From the NCBI GenBank assembly GCA_018857735.1, contig JABMCL010002631.1, forward strand, positions 362,001 through 426,000: 64,000 bases of DNA. The letters are read 5' to 3'. This document shows positions 54,389 through 64,000 of this stretch, piece by piece. The position numbers and the translations under genes were made by a program. The stretch is from Alviniconcha marisindica (taxonomy: Eukaryota > Mollusca > Gastropoda > Provannidae). A model generated the notes under the pieces. The model ran no database searches. It was not told the DNA's origin and saw nothing but the letters and a program-made list of their open reading frames with translations. How positions within the stretch are numbered: the stretch's first letter is position 1; the number at the start of each line of letters is the position of its first letter.

Positions 54389-57300
54389 CTGCAAGTATGT
54401 ACACATTGTACAGCACGCCGGGTAAATGCTAAAATTACAGCAAAAAATGTACAGTACACTGGGTAAATGCTAAAACTACTTCACTAACCCTCCAAGCAGC
54501 AAAAAAACACACACACAGTACACCGGGTAAATGCTAAATTTAAAAACTACCTCCCTAACCCTCCAAGCAGCAGAAAATGTACCCTCCAAGCAGCAGAAAA
54601 TGTACACTACACCGGGTAAATACAACTACTTCCCTAACCCTCCAAGCAGCAGAAAATCTACTTTCTTTTCATGCATCTGTCTCAGATTTTTGCATCCTGC
54701 TTCTTGTGAGGGATGGTGTTACAGCTTTCAAAATGGGTTTGTGTTTACTGACTGTTCATGACATCCTTTTTCATGTGGGCAAGAATTTTGAAGTAGTTCT
54801 TTAGTTTTAGTGCAGCACCATTCCCTCGCTTACTTGTCAGACACAAGTCTGAAATGTCAGTTTTGACAGAAATTCACAAATCTGTAAAAAACACACACAC
54901 AAAAAACAGCAACAGCAAAACTGCTGTTGAAAGTACTTAATAAAATTATGTACATTTCTCTGTGCGTGCTTGTGTGTGCTTGTGCAAAAAAAACCAGCAA
55001 CAGCAAAACTGCTGGAGAACGTACTTCATAAAATTATGTACATTTTTCTGTGCGCTCTTGTGTGTGCTCCTGTGACCCCTGTGTGTGCTTGTGTGACCCT
55101 GTGTGAACTTGTGCAAAACAGAGGTGAAAGGAATAAGAAGAACCCACCTCTTCATCATCCTCGCAGCCTTCATCCTCAGAGAGGTAACCGTGCGGCACCA
55201 TCCATCCGTCTTCATCTCCTCCCTCCTCTTCTTCGTCACCTTCCTCCTCCTCGCCCTGAGGGTAGATATGCACATGCGGTCAGTTGCCCTTCCTCACAAC
55301 AGGCAAACCACTGCGAACATCGTTCTGATCCAAACCATTAGTTTATTTACACCTAAGCTGAAAGGAGGGAGGTCAATTCAAGCAAGCACGTGGATCGGCA
55401 ACAGTAAGAAGCAAGCTCACAGGTATTTCATACCTCAAAATGTTGACTACAATAGTTCAAATGTCAACAATTGACTATTCAGGACAAAACACTCCTAGTT
55501 ACAGACGTCAGATTCCAACCTATCAGTTTTGATGGAAATTCACAAATCTGCCAGAGAGAGGGGGTGGGGGTGGGGGGGAGAGAGAGAGAACTTGAAAACG
55601 AGAGAGAGAGAGAGACAGAGACACGGGGGGGGGGGGGGGGGGAAACACACCTCCCATCAGAAAGTACCCAAATACAGTTTTGCACATCTCTCTTTTTAAG
55701 CATTACTCTGCCAGTCCTCAATCGACAGCATTCTGTCTATTGACAAAAATCTGATGCCTGTACAGATGTAGTTAAATCTTTTCCTTTCCATGGGGGGTTA
55801 CCCCATGGAAAGGAGTATACGGCACCACATGTTGTCAATCACAGCTTAGCCTACATGTGCATGCTACATTTGTAGAGTCTGGATGTCTTTATTTTTGGGG
55901 CCTGAACAATTAATGCAACTATTCATACATGATTATGAAAATCCATGTAAACAAATTACAAGCCATATTTTATTGTAAAAAAGTTGATCCTTGACTCGTG
56001 TTTATCAGGGAATATTCCACAGGCGCATGCCAATTTGATCCAACATGCACACACATGTGAAAGGCACTCACGTTAGAGTCAGAGAGGCTTTCTCCTGGCT
56101 CCTCCTCCTCCCACTCTTCGTCACTGTCAACCTCATAGTCAAACACATTCTGAAACACACAGCATAAATACACAGGTTGCTGTCAGCCTCATAGTCAAAG
56201 ACATTCTGAAACACACAGCATAAATACACAGGTTGCTGTCAGCCTCATAGTCAAAGACATTCTGAAACACACAGCATAAATACACAGGTTGCTGTCAATC
56301 TCATAGTCAAACACATTCTGAAACACACAGGTTGCTGTCAACCTCATAGTCAAACACATTCTGAAACACACAGGTTGCTGTCAGCCTCACAGTGGGTAGG
56401 CAATTTTGTCTAATAATTTTGAAGATTTATCACACATGCAGCCCGAAACTAAATGGGTAGTTTTTCTAAAGTCCTCCCATACAGAAGTAGTCATCAAATG
56501 CCCCTAATCAAGCAGCATGTAGCTAACTGTGTACCTCATACTTTTTCCAAGCCCCCCCCCCCCCCCCCCCCCCAAGCAGTCATCAAATGCCCCTAATCAA
56601 GCAACATGTAGTGAATTAAATGTATGCCTCATCCTTTCTTATGGTCCCCATGCAGAAGCAGTCATCAAATCACCAAAAGCCCCAGTCAAGCAGCAAGTAG
56701 CCAACTAAATGTGTACCTCATCCTTTTTCCAAGGATTACGAGGCGAGAGCCCAGGAACCTTCTTTCTCCAGGTTCCGTAATAAGGGGGCCGGTAGTCGGT
56801 GTGGAACTGCAGCAGTTTGACAGCGTGGGTCACCTTCTTCACTGCCTCCGAGTCATGCAGGATCAGCTCCACATCTTGCTCCACCTCTTTCTTCCTGCAA
56901 CATGCACAATCCTTTTGAACACGCTCTACAGTGCTACGAGAGTAAATTGAAGCTCTCAAGAGCCCATGCACTGTACATCAAACTGGTCACAGATGCCTGT
57001 CAAAGGCCCTTTAGAATACAGGTTAATTGCCTATCTCGGCCCTTTAAAATACAGATTAACTGCTTATCTCACACAACATGGCCCAAATGTATGAGGAGCA
57101 AATAGCCTCCAGGCTCCTCAATCATGTTTATCTTCTAAATGGCAACATTGAAAAAAACTCAAGCTATTAAGCTGGACTAGATGTATGAAAGTTATAGACA
57201 GAAGACTCATATTTTTTATCATTTAAGCTGCTAAATGCTGCATAAAAATGGCAGGTCTGATGCTGCCATAGGCTACTTCTGAGGATAAAACAAACATTTG

Positions 57301-60300
57301 TAATTTGTACAGACTGACACCATCCAACATACCATTACCAGAAATAATTCCCCCCAAAACTGGATTCACGCGTCAAGACATGTTATAATCAACAGACGGC
57401 AAAGAGGAGACAGAAAAATCTGAAATGGGAAAGTCATTGACATCTGCAACTGATGTAAACTCTCAAGTGAACTTGAAACTGACATGGCTGTTGTCATGCG
57501 GTGTGCAATCAGTTTCAAGTTTTTCACATCACACATGTTGCATTGTTGGTAAAACTAAAACAAGGGGCTTTCCGGATCTAAAAATAAATGCAAACAACTA
57601 GCTATTTTCAAGTCTTTTGATGACTCATGTATGTGGAAGGAGAGCCAGACTTATGGACTCTTGAAAACTGGGATTAGGGGCTATTTGCCTTTAATTTTCT
57701 TTGCTCATTACACACATAAGACCAGAGAGGCCCCTGAGCACACAGGTAAGCTCCTGCTAGTGGTACAGGTCAGCTGTCCACCTTCCATGACAGACAGAGG
57801 CTGCTGAAACTACAGGTTTAGTGCTGACAGAACACCACAGAAAGATGTCATAGCGTACAGTGTGGATCTCACACAACAGAAAGAGATGCCTGCGCATACA
57901 GGTAAAATACCTGTTGATGTTACAACCCTTAGCTCTTACACAACACAGGCAGCTGGTTATCTGCTGACCTTTAAAAAAATAGAAAGACACTGCACAGAGA
58001 ATACCTACTTTCTCAAAACCCGGTTGGTCTTCACGGGCTGCCGAATACCTTGCCTCAGCTGCTGCACGTAGGACAGGCTCGATTCCTGCACAGACAAAAC
58101 ACAGCAATACAGTAACAGACAGCATGTCACTCCCAACATCCACCTCGTCATCATAACAAGGCTTAAGTGTTGCCTCAGTCTGGACTGTCAGAACACACTG
58201 ACACCAGCAAGAGCATCAAAGCTAGATTAAAAAGTTACACACTGCACAGCTATGCAGAGCTTGTCATCAGCTATGATAAGCTCCGTGTATCACAGCATCC
58301 ACCCTCCAGAAATGGACATAAATCCTCCAGAGACACTTACTGACCACCCATGTGGTGGGGTAGCAATGTTTTTTAATAAAAAGGACGCCCTATGGAATAC
58401 ATTTGTTAATGTACAATTTCCCAAAGCAGGTGACCCTCCACACTGAGCTGAGGAATGCTACAACATTACACTGCCCAAAACAAAACCTAGTCACACATAC
58501 GAAAAAAGACATTAAGAGAGATCAAAATACACAGAGGTAAAAAAGAACGCTTATTTTAGTAGACTATAAAACATGCACGCATTTTCATGGTAGACCCCTT
58601 TTTCGTGCAACAGTTAGGACTGTCTAGGTATGAGCTATAGGACTGCCCATGCCTTTAACTTCACCATCTGCCAAATTTGTACTGCAAAAAAACCAAAACA
58701 AATCTTCAAAAGTGCTTCTGCCCTGAAACGCCCCATCAATCCTGCTCACATGTGTTAAGTTTGATGCAAATGTTTTGTTTGCCTGTCAAAACAGAAAATG
58801 ATCCACTTAACAAAAGCACAAGAGTGAGCCCAAAGCAGGTTCTCTCACCTGTGAGCGCATGGCATCATCCAGGTGATGTTTATCCTCTGGTGACAACACC
58901 TGTCTTCTCACAGGGGCCAGTGTCATGTCTTTCTTCACCTCAAAGGGGATGAACAGGTTATCTGCTGCCTTGTCAACCTGAAAAAACACACGCACAGGAC
59001 CTTTCACCATCCTGGATGCTTGCTGGAGCACACTGTTGCTTTGGAAATCTTCTGTTCACCTAAATCCAATTTAGGCCAGCTGTTGACTCAGAACAATACA
59101 AGTCTTGTTCTTGATAGCAGATTTTATTTCCCTCTGCTGCGACTAGAAAATAAGCACCACCACAAAAAGCAACAGGATTGTTTTCCCTAAACACGAGTTA
59201 ACATCCAGTGCAAGAATGACAGAGCTATAAGAATCTTATGATACACCACATGATTCTATGCTCTGGTTTTGCACACCCAATCCACATTCCAACCCCCAAC
59301 TGGCCATTTCCCATTGATTGTTTCTTTATAATTGCCATTCCCACACACATGCACACACAAAGCATTAGTAAAACTGAATGATACTCCTATATCAGCAGTA
59401 TTTCATTCACAATCAGACACTGGCACTAGTGACAGTAACCATAATTTTTATTATCTGACAATCAGACATTGACAGTAACCATAATTTTCATTATCTGACA
59501 GTCACACTGACAGTAACCATGATTTTCATTATTTGACTATCAGACACTGACAATAACCATGATTTTCATCTGACAATCAGACACCAACAGTAACCATGAT
59601 CTTCATACAAAGCTGTAGCCACACACAGTTCACAACAGGACTAACGAAGTGTTCCGCACAGCACAAATGAAGTGTCACCAACCTTGCTTGAAGACACAGC
59701 CTTTGGTTTGGTGAAGAAACTAGTAAATGCTGCTTTGGTCTTCTCTGCCTGCCTCAACTGAAATGTGCAACAGGATAGAAGTGAGCAAGGCAAGCACAGA
59801 TACATCAGCGGAGAACAGAACAATGATCAGACAAATGGAGAGCCAAGGCCATCATCAAGACAAGGCAACGGAATGGCCACAAGGGCATCCACACAAAAAA
59901 CAGGTATGATCCCATCATCTGCTGTCAAAATCAGAGCAGGTGATTCCCTTCACACTGTGCACAGGCCACAACAGTCAGAAGCACATCTCTTCACCACGTT
60001 TAGAATTGGTCACCAAGAGCCCTGCCGCTGTCCGACTGCCTGCATAGCAACAGAAAACCTGCTGCAGGTATGTCTGCTACATGACAACCTCAGGGATCAG
60101 TTCTGGCCAGTCAAGATTTGGCTTTCCAGACAGTAGCCTGGATGACTTGCAGCACATGGCTATCTCTGTGCACAGTATCCGAGTTTCTATTTGAGTGGTC
60201 AGAAAGAAAAATACAGAATAAATAACAGTTGACACTGCTAACAAGTTACAACTACACAACGCAAATCTAGATCTTGAGAGGGGGTTTACCCACTTACCAT

Positions 60301-63300
60301 TTCAATTTTCAGACTGGACAACTGCACAAAATAGTGAAATTCTGAATGCAAAAGTTTCCCCAATAGTTTCAGGATAAAAAGGCTGAACTATCTTCACATG
60401 TTTAACAGTGCTTGAATGAGAAATTACCCTTTCTTCTTCCTCTTTCTGTTTCTGCTCTTCCTTCTGCTTTCTCTCTTCTTCCTTCTTTTTCTTTTCTTCC
60501 AACTTTGCACTGAAACGAGAACATAATAATACACTTAAATCACACGCACTGTGAGTTCATTTTTCTTCTTCTCCATCTCAACAAATTAATATCCAGTTGT
60601 TATAGGAACAAAAATCAAGGGAGTTAATTAGTACTCAAAAGACATCACACAAACACATCACAGACCTGAATTGCCTATGACCACTCTCACCTTGCACTCA
60701 AGTAAACACAAGGCAGTGATCACATCATTTTTCAAACTGGTGTGCCATCGATAAGGTTGCAAAAACGGTTAATGAAAACTGGTCTGACAATCAATGTAAC
60801 TGGTCAGATACACTGCTGTCTTTGCCACACACACGCACATAGTCTTTTTGTGACAAAAACCAACAAAAACTGAGAACCTGTCGAACAAAATAATAGCCAG
60901 TACAACTGACAGATTGCTGATTTTTTTCTGGTATATGCTGATCTTTACTAGTAATTATATCAAGGTCCATCAACTCCAACAAGGGTACTTTCTCTAATGC
61001 TATAAAAATCACAGCACAGATATACTGACACTGATCATCCAGTGAGCGTGCTAAACATTTTTCAAACTGGTGTGACATCTATAAAGGTGGCAAAAGTGGT
61101 TCATGGAAACCGGTCAGATACATGGCCATCCATACTGCTACTAGAAGTGTACTAGCAAACAACCAGCTCCCTTCCCTGCCTAGAAAACATACAAGCACAC
61201 AAACGTGCACTCTCTCTCTCTCACTGTGCTGTGTTTGGAGAACCGGTCAAACAAAATAACAGCCAGTATGTCTGACCGATTGCTGATTTTGTTTCCTGTA
61301 TATACTGATCTGATCCAGTAAAATGCCGGCTAACATGAACCCTGTCAATATTGTCATTGTGATATCGTCAATTTGCAGAGCTCTCCAAATGCCCACAAGA
61401 AAGCCCTTCTCCTGGGCCGCATACTGGGGTTACCCTGTCAAAAGTGGCTCACTGCAGCTTCAGCCCTGCTCATTGCACGAAAATAAAATGAAAACTTATC
61501 TAACAGAAACAAGACTCACTTGAGCTGTTCCATCTTCTTCTTTTTTTCCTCTTCTTTTTGCTGCAGTTTCTCTTGCTTTTCTTTCTCCATCTGCTCCTTC
61601 TTTTCGAGGCGTTCCTTCTCCTTTTTTTCCTGAGAAAGAAGGCAAAATGAGTACTCATGATTCACAACAAGGTTGAGACTTTTCAGCCATTTCCATAATT
61701 ATATAACTGGAAGGAAGGTGGGGAAGGGGGTTGGGGAGAGACTGCAGAAAGGTTTGCCGAGTCAAAGAGCACTGATACTGGTTCTGAGAGAAGACCTGGA
61801 AAGAGAGTGCATGTCTACAGGAAGTGGTAGTTGGTTCATTATTGCATTTTGGCCTTCATGGGAAGGATTATGCAAAGGAAAATATAATGACATATCCTGC
61901 ATACACATTAAAAAAAAAATTTGTTTCCCACTTTCTGACACATATTTCTAACACTTCAAAAATGAAGGGGAAAATGTATTACCTGATCAAAAATAACAAA
62001 CCCCTCATCAAAGACCATTCTTCTTCTTCCTGTCAAGGACTGGGCTCTGTCAGAGTGTTGCAAGTCCTGCATTCCTCATTTACTTTTTCTTGTTGATTTT
62101 TGAGGTGTTTGTTCATCAGACTGTCCAGGCCACTACTAATGTACAACGCTAAAATTGTCAAGCGACAGAGACAGGCTTAGACATTTATATTTTTAGAAAG
62201 ACCTGTCATTATAAATTATATATAACCCAGTAACTGTAAATTAAAATACAATTCTGACTCTGAGAGCATAATCAATTACCTTTCCTCTTGTTTGGCATGA
62301 TCCTTTTCAACTGCAACTGTAAAAATAAATGAAATACAATACTAAGGGTACAACTACAAGTACCTTCTCCTCCTGTTTGGCACGATCCTTCTCTGCTTTT
62401 TCTTCATCTCGCTTCCGCTTTTTTTCCAGTCTGTCTTTCTCCTTCTGCTCCTTGGCTTCCTGTTTTTGTTTCTCCTTCTCATCCTTTATTTTTTGCCGCA
62501 AGGCTGCCCTCTCTGCCTGCTTCTTGCTTAAAGGCTGAAACAAAACAGCCTGTATTTTAACATGAATACTTTAGCAGAATACCAAGGATAAGTCACACCT
62601 GCTTGGGGTCACCCAGTAGAGGCCAGAAATAGTAAAATACAAGCATGCACAATACAACTTAAAATGCCGGTGACAAATAGTCAAAATTCAAATCCTGTAT
62701 AATAAATGTTTAACACAACTGACCCTCTTTGGTTTGTTGCCACTAGTGGGTGCTCCATCAATGCTGCTGCTGCTGGTGTTCATGGAACCTGGTGTTTGCG
62801 GAGTGCTGGCAGACACTGGGCGTTGCTTGCTTCCTGGGGTCTCCTCGCTCGACTCACAATCTTCTTCTTTCTGGGGTGTTGAAGTGGAAGTGTCCGCATC
62901 TGTCCCTGACGTCTCCAACACAGAAGTGTTTGGGGTTTTGTCATCCATCAGAACATCTTCCACCATCTGTGCACCACCTTCTTCCTCTTTTTCACAGAGG
63001 TCAGTGCATTCAACATCATCACATTCCATCGATATATTCTCACATGTGATGCTACCCTTTTTAGGAGAAACGCTTCCTGGTGAAGCCTCTTCTCCGCCAT
63101 TTATCTCAGCCAGTTTCTGTTTGCTGTCAGCAGTCTTCACCTCATCAAATACCAGTTTCCTTGCAAAATGCTCCTCTGGCTTCTCTTTTGATACTGCACG
63201 GGACAGAACTGGTGATTTTAGCACCAACTTTCCGGGGCTCTGAACCTTTGGCTTTGCTGGGCTGTTTTCGTCACACTCAATCTCGCAGCCCGATCCCGTC

Positions 63301-63622
63301 AAATCAATGACATCATTGGTTGATGAAATCTCATCCTCTCTGCGCACAAACTTCTCCAGGAGATTGTTCTTTGTTGCTCTCGATTTACTTCCAGTGGCAG
63401 GCACATTTTCTGCCTCGGAACTGGAACTGACTTCATTGTCATTGCTAATTTTTAATGGCCTTAGCTTTTCGGCAGAATGCCGGAGATCAGGAAGTTTGGG
63501 CTGTTTTACTTTAGAGCTTGGTGAATTGGGTTCCGAGGTCTTGCGTTTTCTGGACACACTGTTGTTGACAACTGGGGAAGGAATCACAGGTTTGCAGTCC
63601 AAAGGCTTGAATGGCAGTCGAC
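49993..63622 (-). CDS. CHAF1A: Chromatin assembly factor 1 subunit A (CAF-1 p150), 13 coding exons, 5' end outside window
   Basis: Minus-strand exons: 63622-62724, 62534-62364, 61629-61520, 60509-60428, 59757-59683, 58977-58849, 58085-58009, 56894-56717, 56149-56072, 55255-55148, 54388-54224, 52264-52117, 51059-49993. All junctions are GT-AG and in phase, giving 1094 residues plus the missing N-terminus (human 956). Order: RLPFKPL N-terminal motif, Ser-rich region with a SUMO-interaction-like VIDLTG, a highly charged KER region, a PCNA-binding-like SFFTKP, the conserved core LLQFHTDYRPPYYGTWRKK, the acidic DYEVDSDEEWEEEEPGES domain, VPHGYLSEDEG, and a C-terminal winged-helix region. CAF-1 deposits H3-H4 on newly replicated DNA through PCNA. 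The first listed exon starts in phase 1, so an upstream exon supplies the ATG. Confidence 0.95.
50105..50245 (-). repeat. CHAF1A: Coding tandem repeat in the CHAF1A last exon
   Basis: Two unit types alternate in frame: NDENISNTLVVN / KDENISNTLVVT and DVDMENGSNVIVVT / DVDMETGS. At the DNA level, ACTAGTGTGTTACTGATGTT and CCATGTCAACATCAGTTACA recur on the plus strand. Copy number may vary between individuals. Confidence 0.9.
51160..51655. repeat. Tandem repeat of about 95 bp, five copies, in CHAF1A last intron
   Basis: Blocks: CTTTCTGTCAGTTGACAGCC, AAACAGTCACATTACGTCAT, GTGACATACCTTCTGTCAGC and TGATGGCCAAACA. The array starts about 100 bp upstream of the acceptor of the terminal exon. Confidence 0.92.
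52437..53601 (-). mobile_element. TTAA-flanked piggyBac-like element, 1157 bp, with truncated transposase-like ORF
   Basis: TTAA at 52437-52440 and at 53598-53601 flank perfect 14-bp inverted ends (CTCTTTCATCCCTG at 52441-52454, CAGGGATGAAAGAG at 53584-53597). TTAA target duplication is the hallmark of piggyBac elements. A minus-strand ORF from MAADEYNNSDQFSDDDVYDN to a stop at 53085 is short and very acidic, like many piggyBac transposase N-termini. No catalytic DDD core is present, so the element is an internally deleted, non-autonomous copy. It sits in the CHAF1A intron 52265-54223. Confidence 0.85.
53085..53294 (-). CDS. Acidic ORF within the piggyBac-like element
   Basis: Starting at the ATG of MAADEYNNSDQFSDDD it encodes about 69 residues, rich in Asp/Glu (FDLFELTEEERAELANAF, ESGDELDDENLP) and ending in a stop. 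An upstream in-frame ATG (53357) would extend it by 21 residues. Its position next to one inverted end fits a 5' transposase remnant. It has no counterpart in CHAF1A and no fitting splice sites were seen. Confidence 0.55.
   Translation of the reverse strand, partial: KMAADEYNNSDQFSDDDVYDNLGKNDFDLFELTEEERAELANAFKDDNESGDELDDENLPLFFTGSATF
54405..54665. repeat. Tandem repeat of about 55-60 bp beside CHAF1A exon 54224-54388
   Basis: Units contain TACACCGGGTAAATGCTAAA, CTACTTCCCTAACCCTCCAA and GCAGCAGAAAATGTA. It starts about 17 bp upstream of the exon's acceptor. A separate two-copy repeat (about 90 bp; CAGCAACAGCAAAACTGCTG) lies at 54907-55065. Confidence 0.9.
55148..56149 (-). CDS. CHAF1A: CHAF1A acidic ED domain (exons 56149-56072 and 55255-55148)
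   Basis: The first exon encodes NVFDYEVDSDEEWEEEEPGE, SLSDSN; the second GEEEEGDEEEEGGDEDGWMV, PHGYLSEDEGCEDDEE. In vertebrate p150 the same acidic segment binds histones H3-H4. Both exons are phase 0 at each side. Confidence 0.95.
55785..55813. repeat. Hairpin in CHAF1A intron
   Basis: CCTTTCCATGGGG pairs perfectly with CCCCATGGAAAGG across a loop of about 5 bp. Confidence 0.92.
56125..56395. repeat. Tandem copies of the CHAF1A exon 56149 acceptor and exon start
   Basis: The unit GTCA.CCTCATAGTCAAA.AC, ATTCTGAAACACACAG(CATAAATACACAG)GTTGCT occurs about five times. On the minus strand each copy contains GTGTGTTTCAG followed by AATGT.TTTGACTATGAG, which is the splice acceptor plus the first codons NVFDYE. 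Only the copy at 56149 continues into a full exon. Confidence 0.92.
56455..56720. repeat. Three tandem units carrying the donor end of CHAF1A exon 56894-56717
   Basis: Units share GCAGTCATCAAATGCCCCTA, ATCAAGCAGCATGTAG and GTGTACCTCATCCTTTTTCC. The last phrase, read on the minus strand, is GGAAAAAGGATGAG followed by GTACAC: the exon end (WKKDE) and its donor. Two extra copies lie at about 56530-56551 and 56619-56640. A poly-C run separates the first two units. Confidence 0.88.
56717..59757 (-). CDS. CHAF1A: CHAF1A middle region: PIP-like motif and conserved core (four exons)
   Basis: Exon 59757-59683 encodes LRQAEKTKAAFTSFFTKPKA, close to the vertebrate ITRFFQKPK PCNA-binding site at the end of the KER region. 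Exon 58977-58849 has FIPFEVKKDMTLAPVRRQ. Exon 58085-58009 has SYVQQLRQGIRQPVKTNR. Exon 56894-56717 has KLLQFHTDYRPPYYGTWRKK. These follow the vertebrate order exactly, with matching phases. Confidence 0.94.
59405..59610. repeat. Minisatellite of about 45 bp, five copies, in CHAF1A intron
   Basis: Unit: CAATCAGACACTGACAGTAA then CCATGATTTTCATTATCTGA. It ends about 75 bp before the donor of exon 59757-59683. Confidence 0.9.
60428..62534 (-). CDS. CHAF1A: CHAF1A KER coiled-coil region (three exons)
   Basis: Exons 62534-62364 (PLSKKQAERAALRQKIKDEK and on), 61629-61520 (EKKEKERLEKKEQMEKEKQE and on) and 60509-60428 (AKLEEKKKKEEERKQKEEQK and on) encode about 120 residues made almost wholly of Lys, Glu, Arg and Gln. 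This is the KER single-helix region that binds DNA in CAF-1 p150. The simple purine-rich exons alternate with phase 0, 2 and 0 ends, all consistent. Confidence 0.93.
60600..61345 (+). repeat. Dispersed repeat family, two adjoining copies in a CHAF1A intron
   Basis: Copies near 60605-60975 and 61055-61345 share TTTTTCAAACTGGTGTG, CATCTATAAAGGTGGCAAAA, GTGGTTCATGGAAAC and TGACCGATTGCTGATTTT, then CTGGTATATACTGATCT. Related pieces occur at about 375-490, 5620-5935, 25815-25930, 26795-26830 and, reversed, 47040-47540. The leading phrase is CAAGGGAGTTAATTAGCACT. The family is unknown to me. Confidence 0.8.
62279..62321 (-). pseudogene. Decayed partial copy of a CHAF1A KER exon end
   Basis: The minus strand reads EKDHAKQEE and then a GTAATT donor-like site, versus EKDRAKQEE and GTACTT at the true exon end (62364). 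Possible acceptors upstream do not give a phase that fits the neighbouring phase-0 exons, so it is scored as a relic of exon duplication. Confidence 0.7.
62724..63622 (-). CDS. CHAF1A: CHAF1A first exon in window: N-terminal low-complexity region
   Basis: It begins GRLPFKPLDCKP after a TTGGTAG acceptor, matching the vertebrate ARLPFKRLN segment. Further on are SRKRKTSEPNSPSSKVKQPK (basic, nuclear-localisation-like) and NDVIDLTGSG, comparable to the SUMO-interacting VIIDLTE of human p150. The remainder is Ser/Pro/acidic and poorly conserved. Phase 1 in and phase 0 out. Confidence 0.9.
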
Positions 63623-64000
63623 CTACCAACACAGAAAAACAACATCACAATCTTCCATGTTGCCTAGTACAGTAGTAGCAATATAGTGTCCTCAGCTGGA
63701 CACATGCCCATTCTTTGGGCCAAACAACTTTCACCTTCAGCTCTCCAAAGTTGATGAAACCTTGATATTCAAACCAACCGAGGTCACCAAAACTCACAAT
63801 GAAATTGAAAGCATAAGCCCCAAAGGAGGTTAGCAACTTGCTGTTGCTGTGTTAGTATCATGGCCATGCACTGTTTGAAAGATTTTACTTAACCTTAGAC
63901 TCAGAGTTAAGCAACCTCTGAAGAAAAAGCAATGTTAAAAGCTTTTGCTGAGTTCACAAAGAATTACTGACCTCAAAGACAAAGCCCACATGAAATTCAT
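63623..64000 (-). other. CHAF1A upstream intron (partial)
   Basis: Sequence 5' of the first listed exon. No coding exon with the phase-1 donor needed for a join was identified, so the start codon is expected beyond the right edge. Confidence 0.6.

Noticed and set aside
62734..63243. 169-codon plus-strand ORF
   Set aside because: Shadow of the CHAF1A coding exon on the opposite strand.
63950..64000. CHAF1A first exon at the right edge
   Set aside because: A minus-strand ATG with a possible GTCAGT donor exists, but the encoded residues (MNFMWALSL) do not resemble the CHAF1A N-terminus.

Overview
This is a 64 kb piece of a large, intron-rich, repeat-laden animal nuclear genome, most likely from a mollusc and plausibly a marine gastropod. 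The organism call is inference. It rests on bilaterian-type gene content, short exons of about 60-260 nt separated by 0.5-3 kb introns, long CA/GT/CT tracts, a tRNA-headed SINE, and LINE fragments whose RNase H tail (WVYCPGHAGVKGND) resembles elements I associate with gastropods. No bacterial genes, operons or CRISPR arrays are present.

Four protein-coding genes can be assembled by matching splice sites and reading phase. (1) 2873-10793, minus: a 705-residue FAST-kinase-domain-like (FASTKD family) mitochondrial RNA-metabolism protein, 5 exons. (2) 14507-23300, minus: a HAX1 orthologue, 7 exons, 306 residues. (3) 25593-43452, plus: a MALT1-type paracaspase, 16 exons, about 806 residues, with a death domain, three Ig domains, the caspase-like domain with its His/Cys pair, and a C-terminal Ig domain. 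One coding exon carries a 2-nt frameshift in this sequence. (4) 49993-63622 and beyond, minus: CHAF1A, the large subunit of chromatin assembly factor 1, 13 coding exons in the window, with the first exon outside it.

Layout: 1-2.9 kb repeats and LINE debris; 2.9-10.8 kb FASTKD-like gene; 10.8-14.5 kb intergenic; 14.5-23.3 kb HAX1; 23.3-25.6 kb shared upstream region between divergent HAX1 and MALT1; 25.6-43.5 kb MALT1; 43.5-50 kb tandem repeats and the convergent MALT1/CHAF1A 3' sides; 50-64 kb CHAF1A. The genes belong to separate processes: mitochondrial RNA, apoptosis/mitochondrial integrity, immune signalling and chromatin assembly. No functional operon is implied, although HAX1 and MALT1 are head-to-head about 2.3 kb apart.

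The most striking non-genic feature is the density of private minisatellites. Many MALT1 introns contain a different tandem repeat, and several begin at, or include copies of, a splice site. CHAF1A shows the same behaviour at exons 9 and 10, and partly duplicated exon ends lie beside exons in CHAF1A and HAX1. Mobile elements include a 1.16 kb TTAA-flanked element with perfect 14-bp inverted ends and an acidic transposase-like N-terminal ORF (piggyBac-like) in a CHAF1A intron, and a 362-bp MITE with about 110-bp inverted repeats and a 6-bp target duplication in the FASTKD-like gene.
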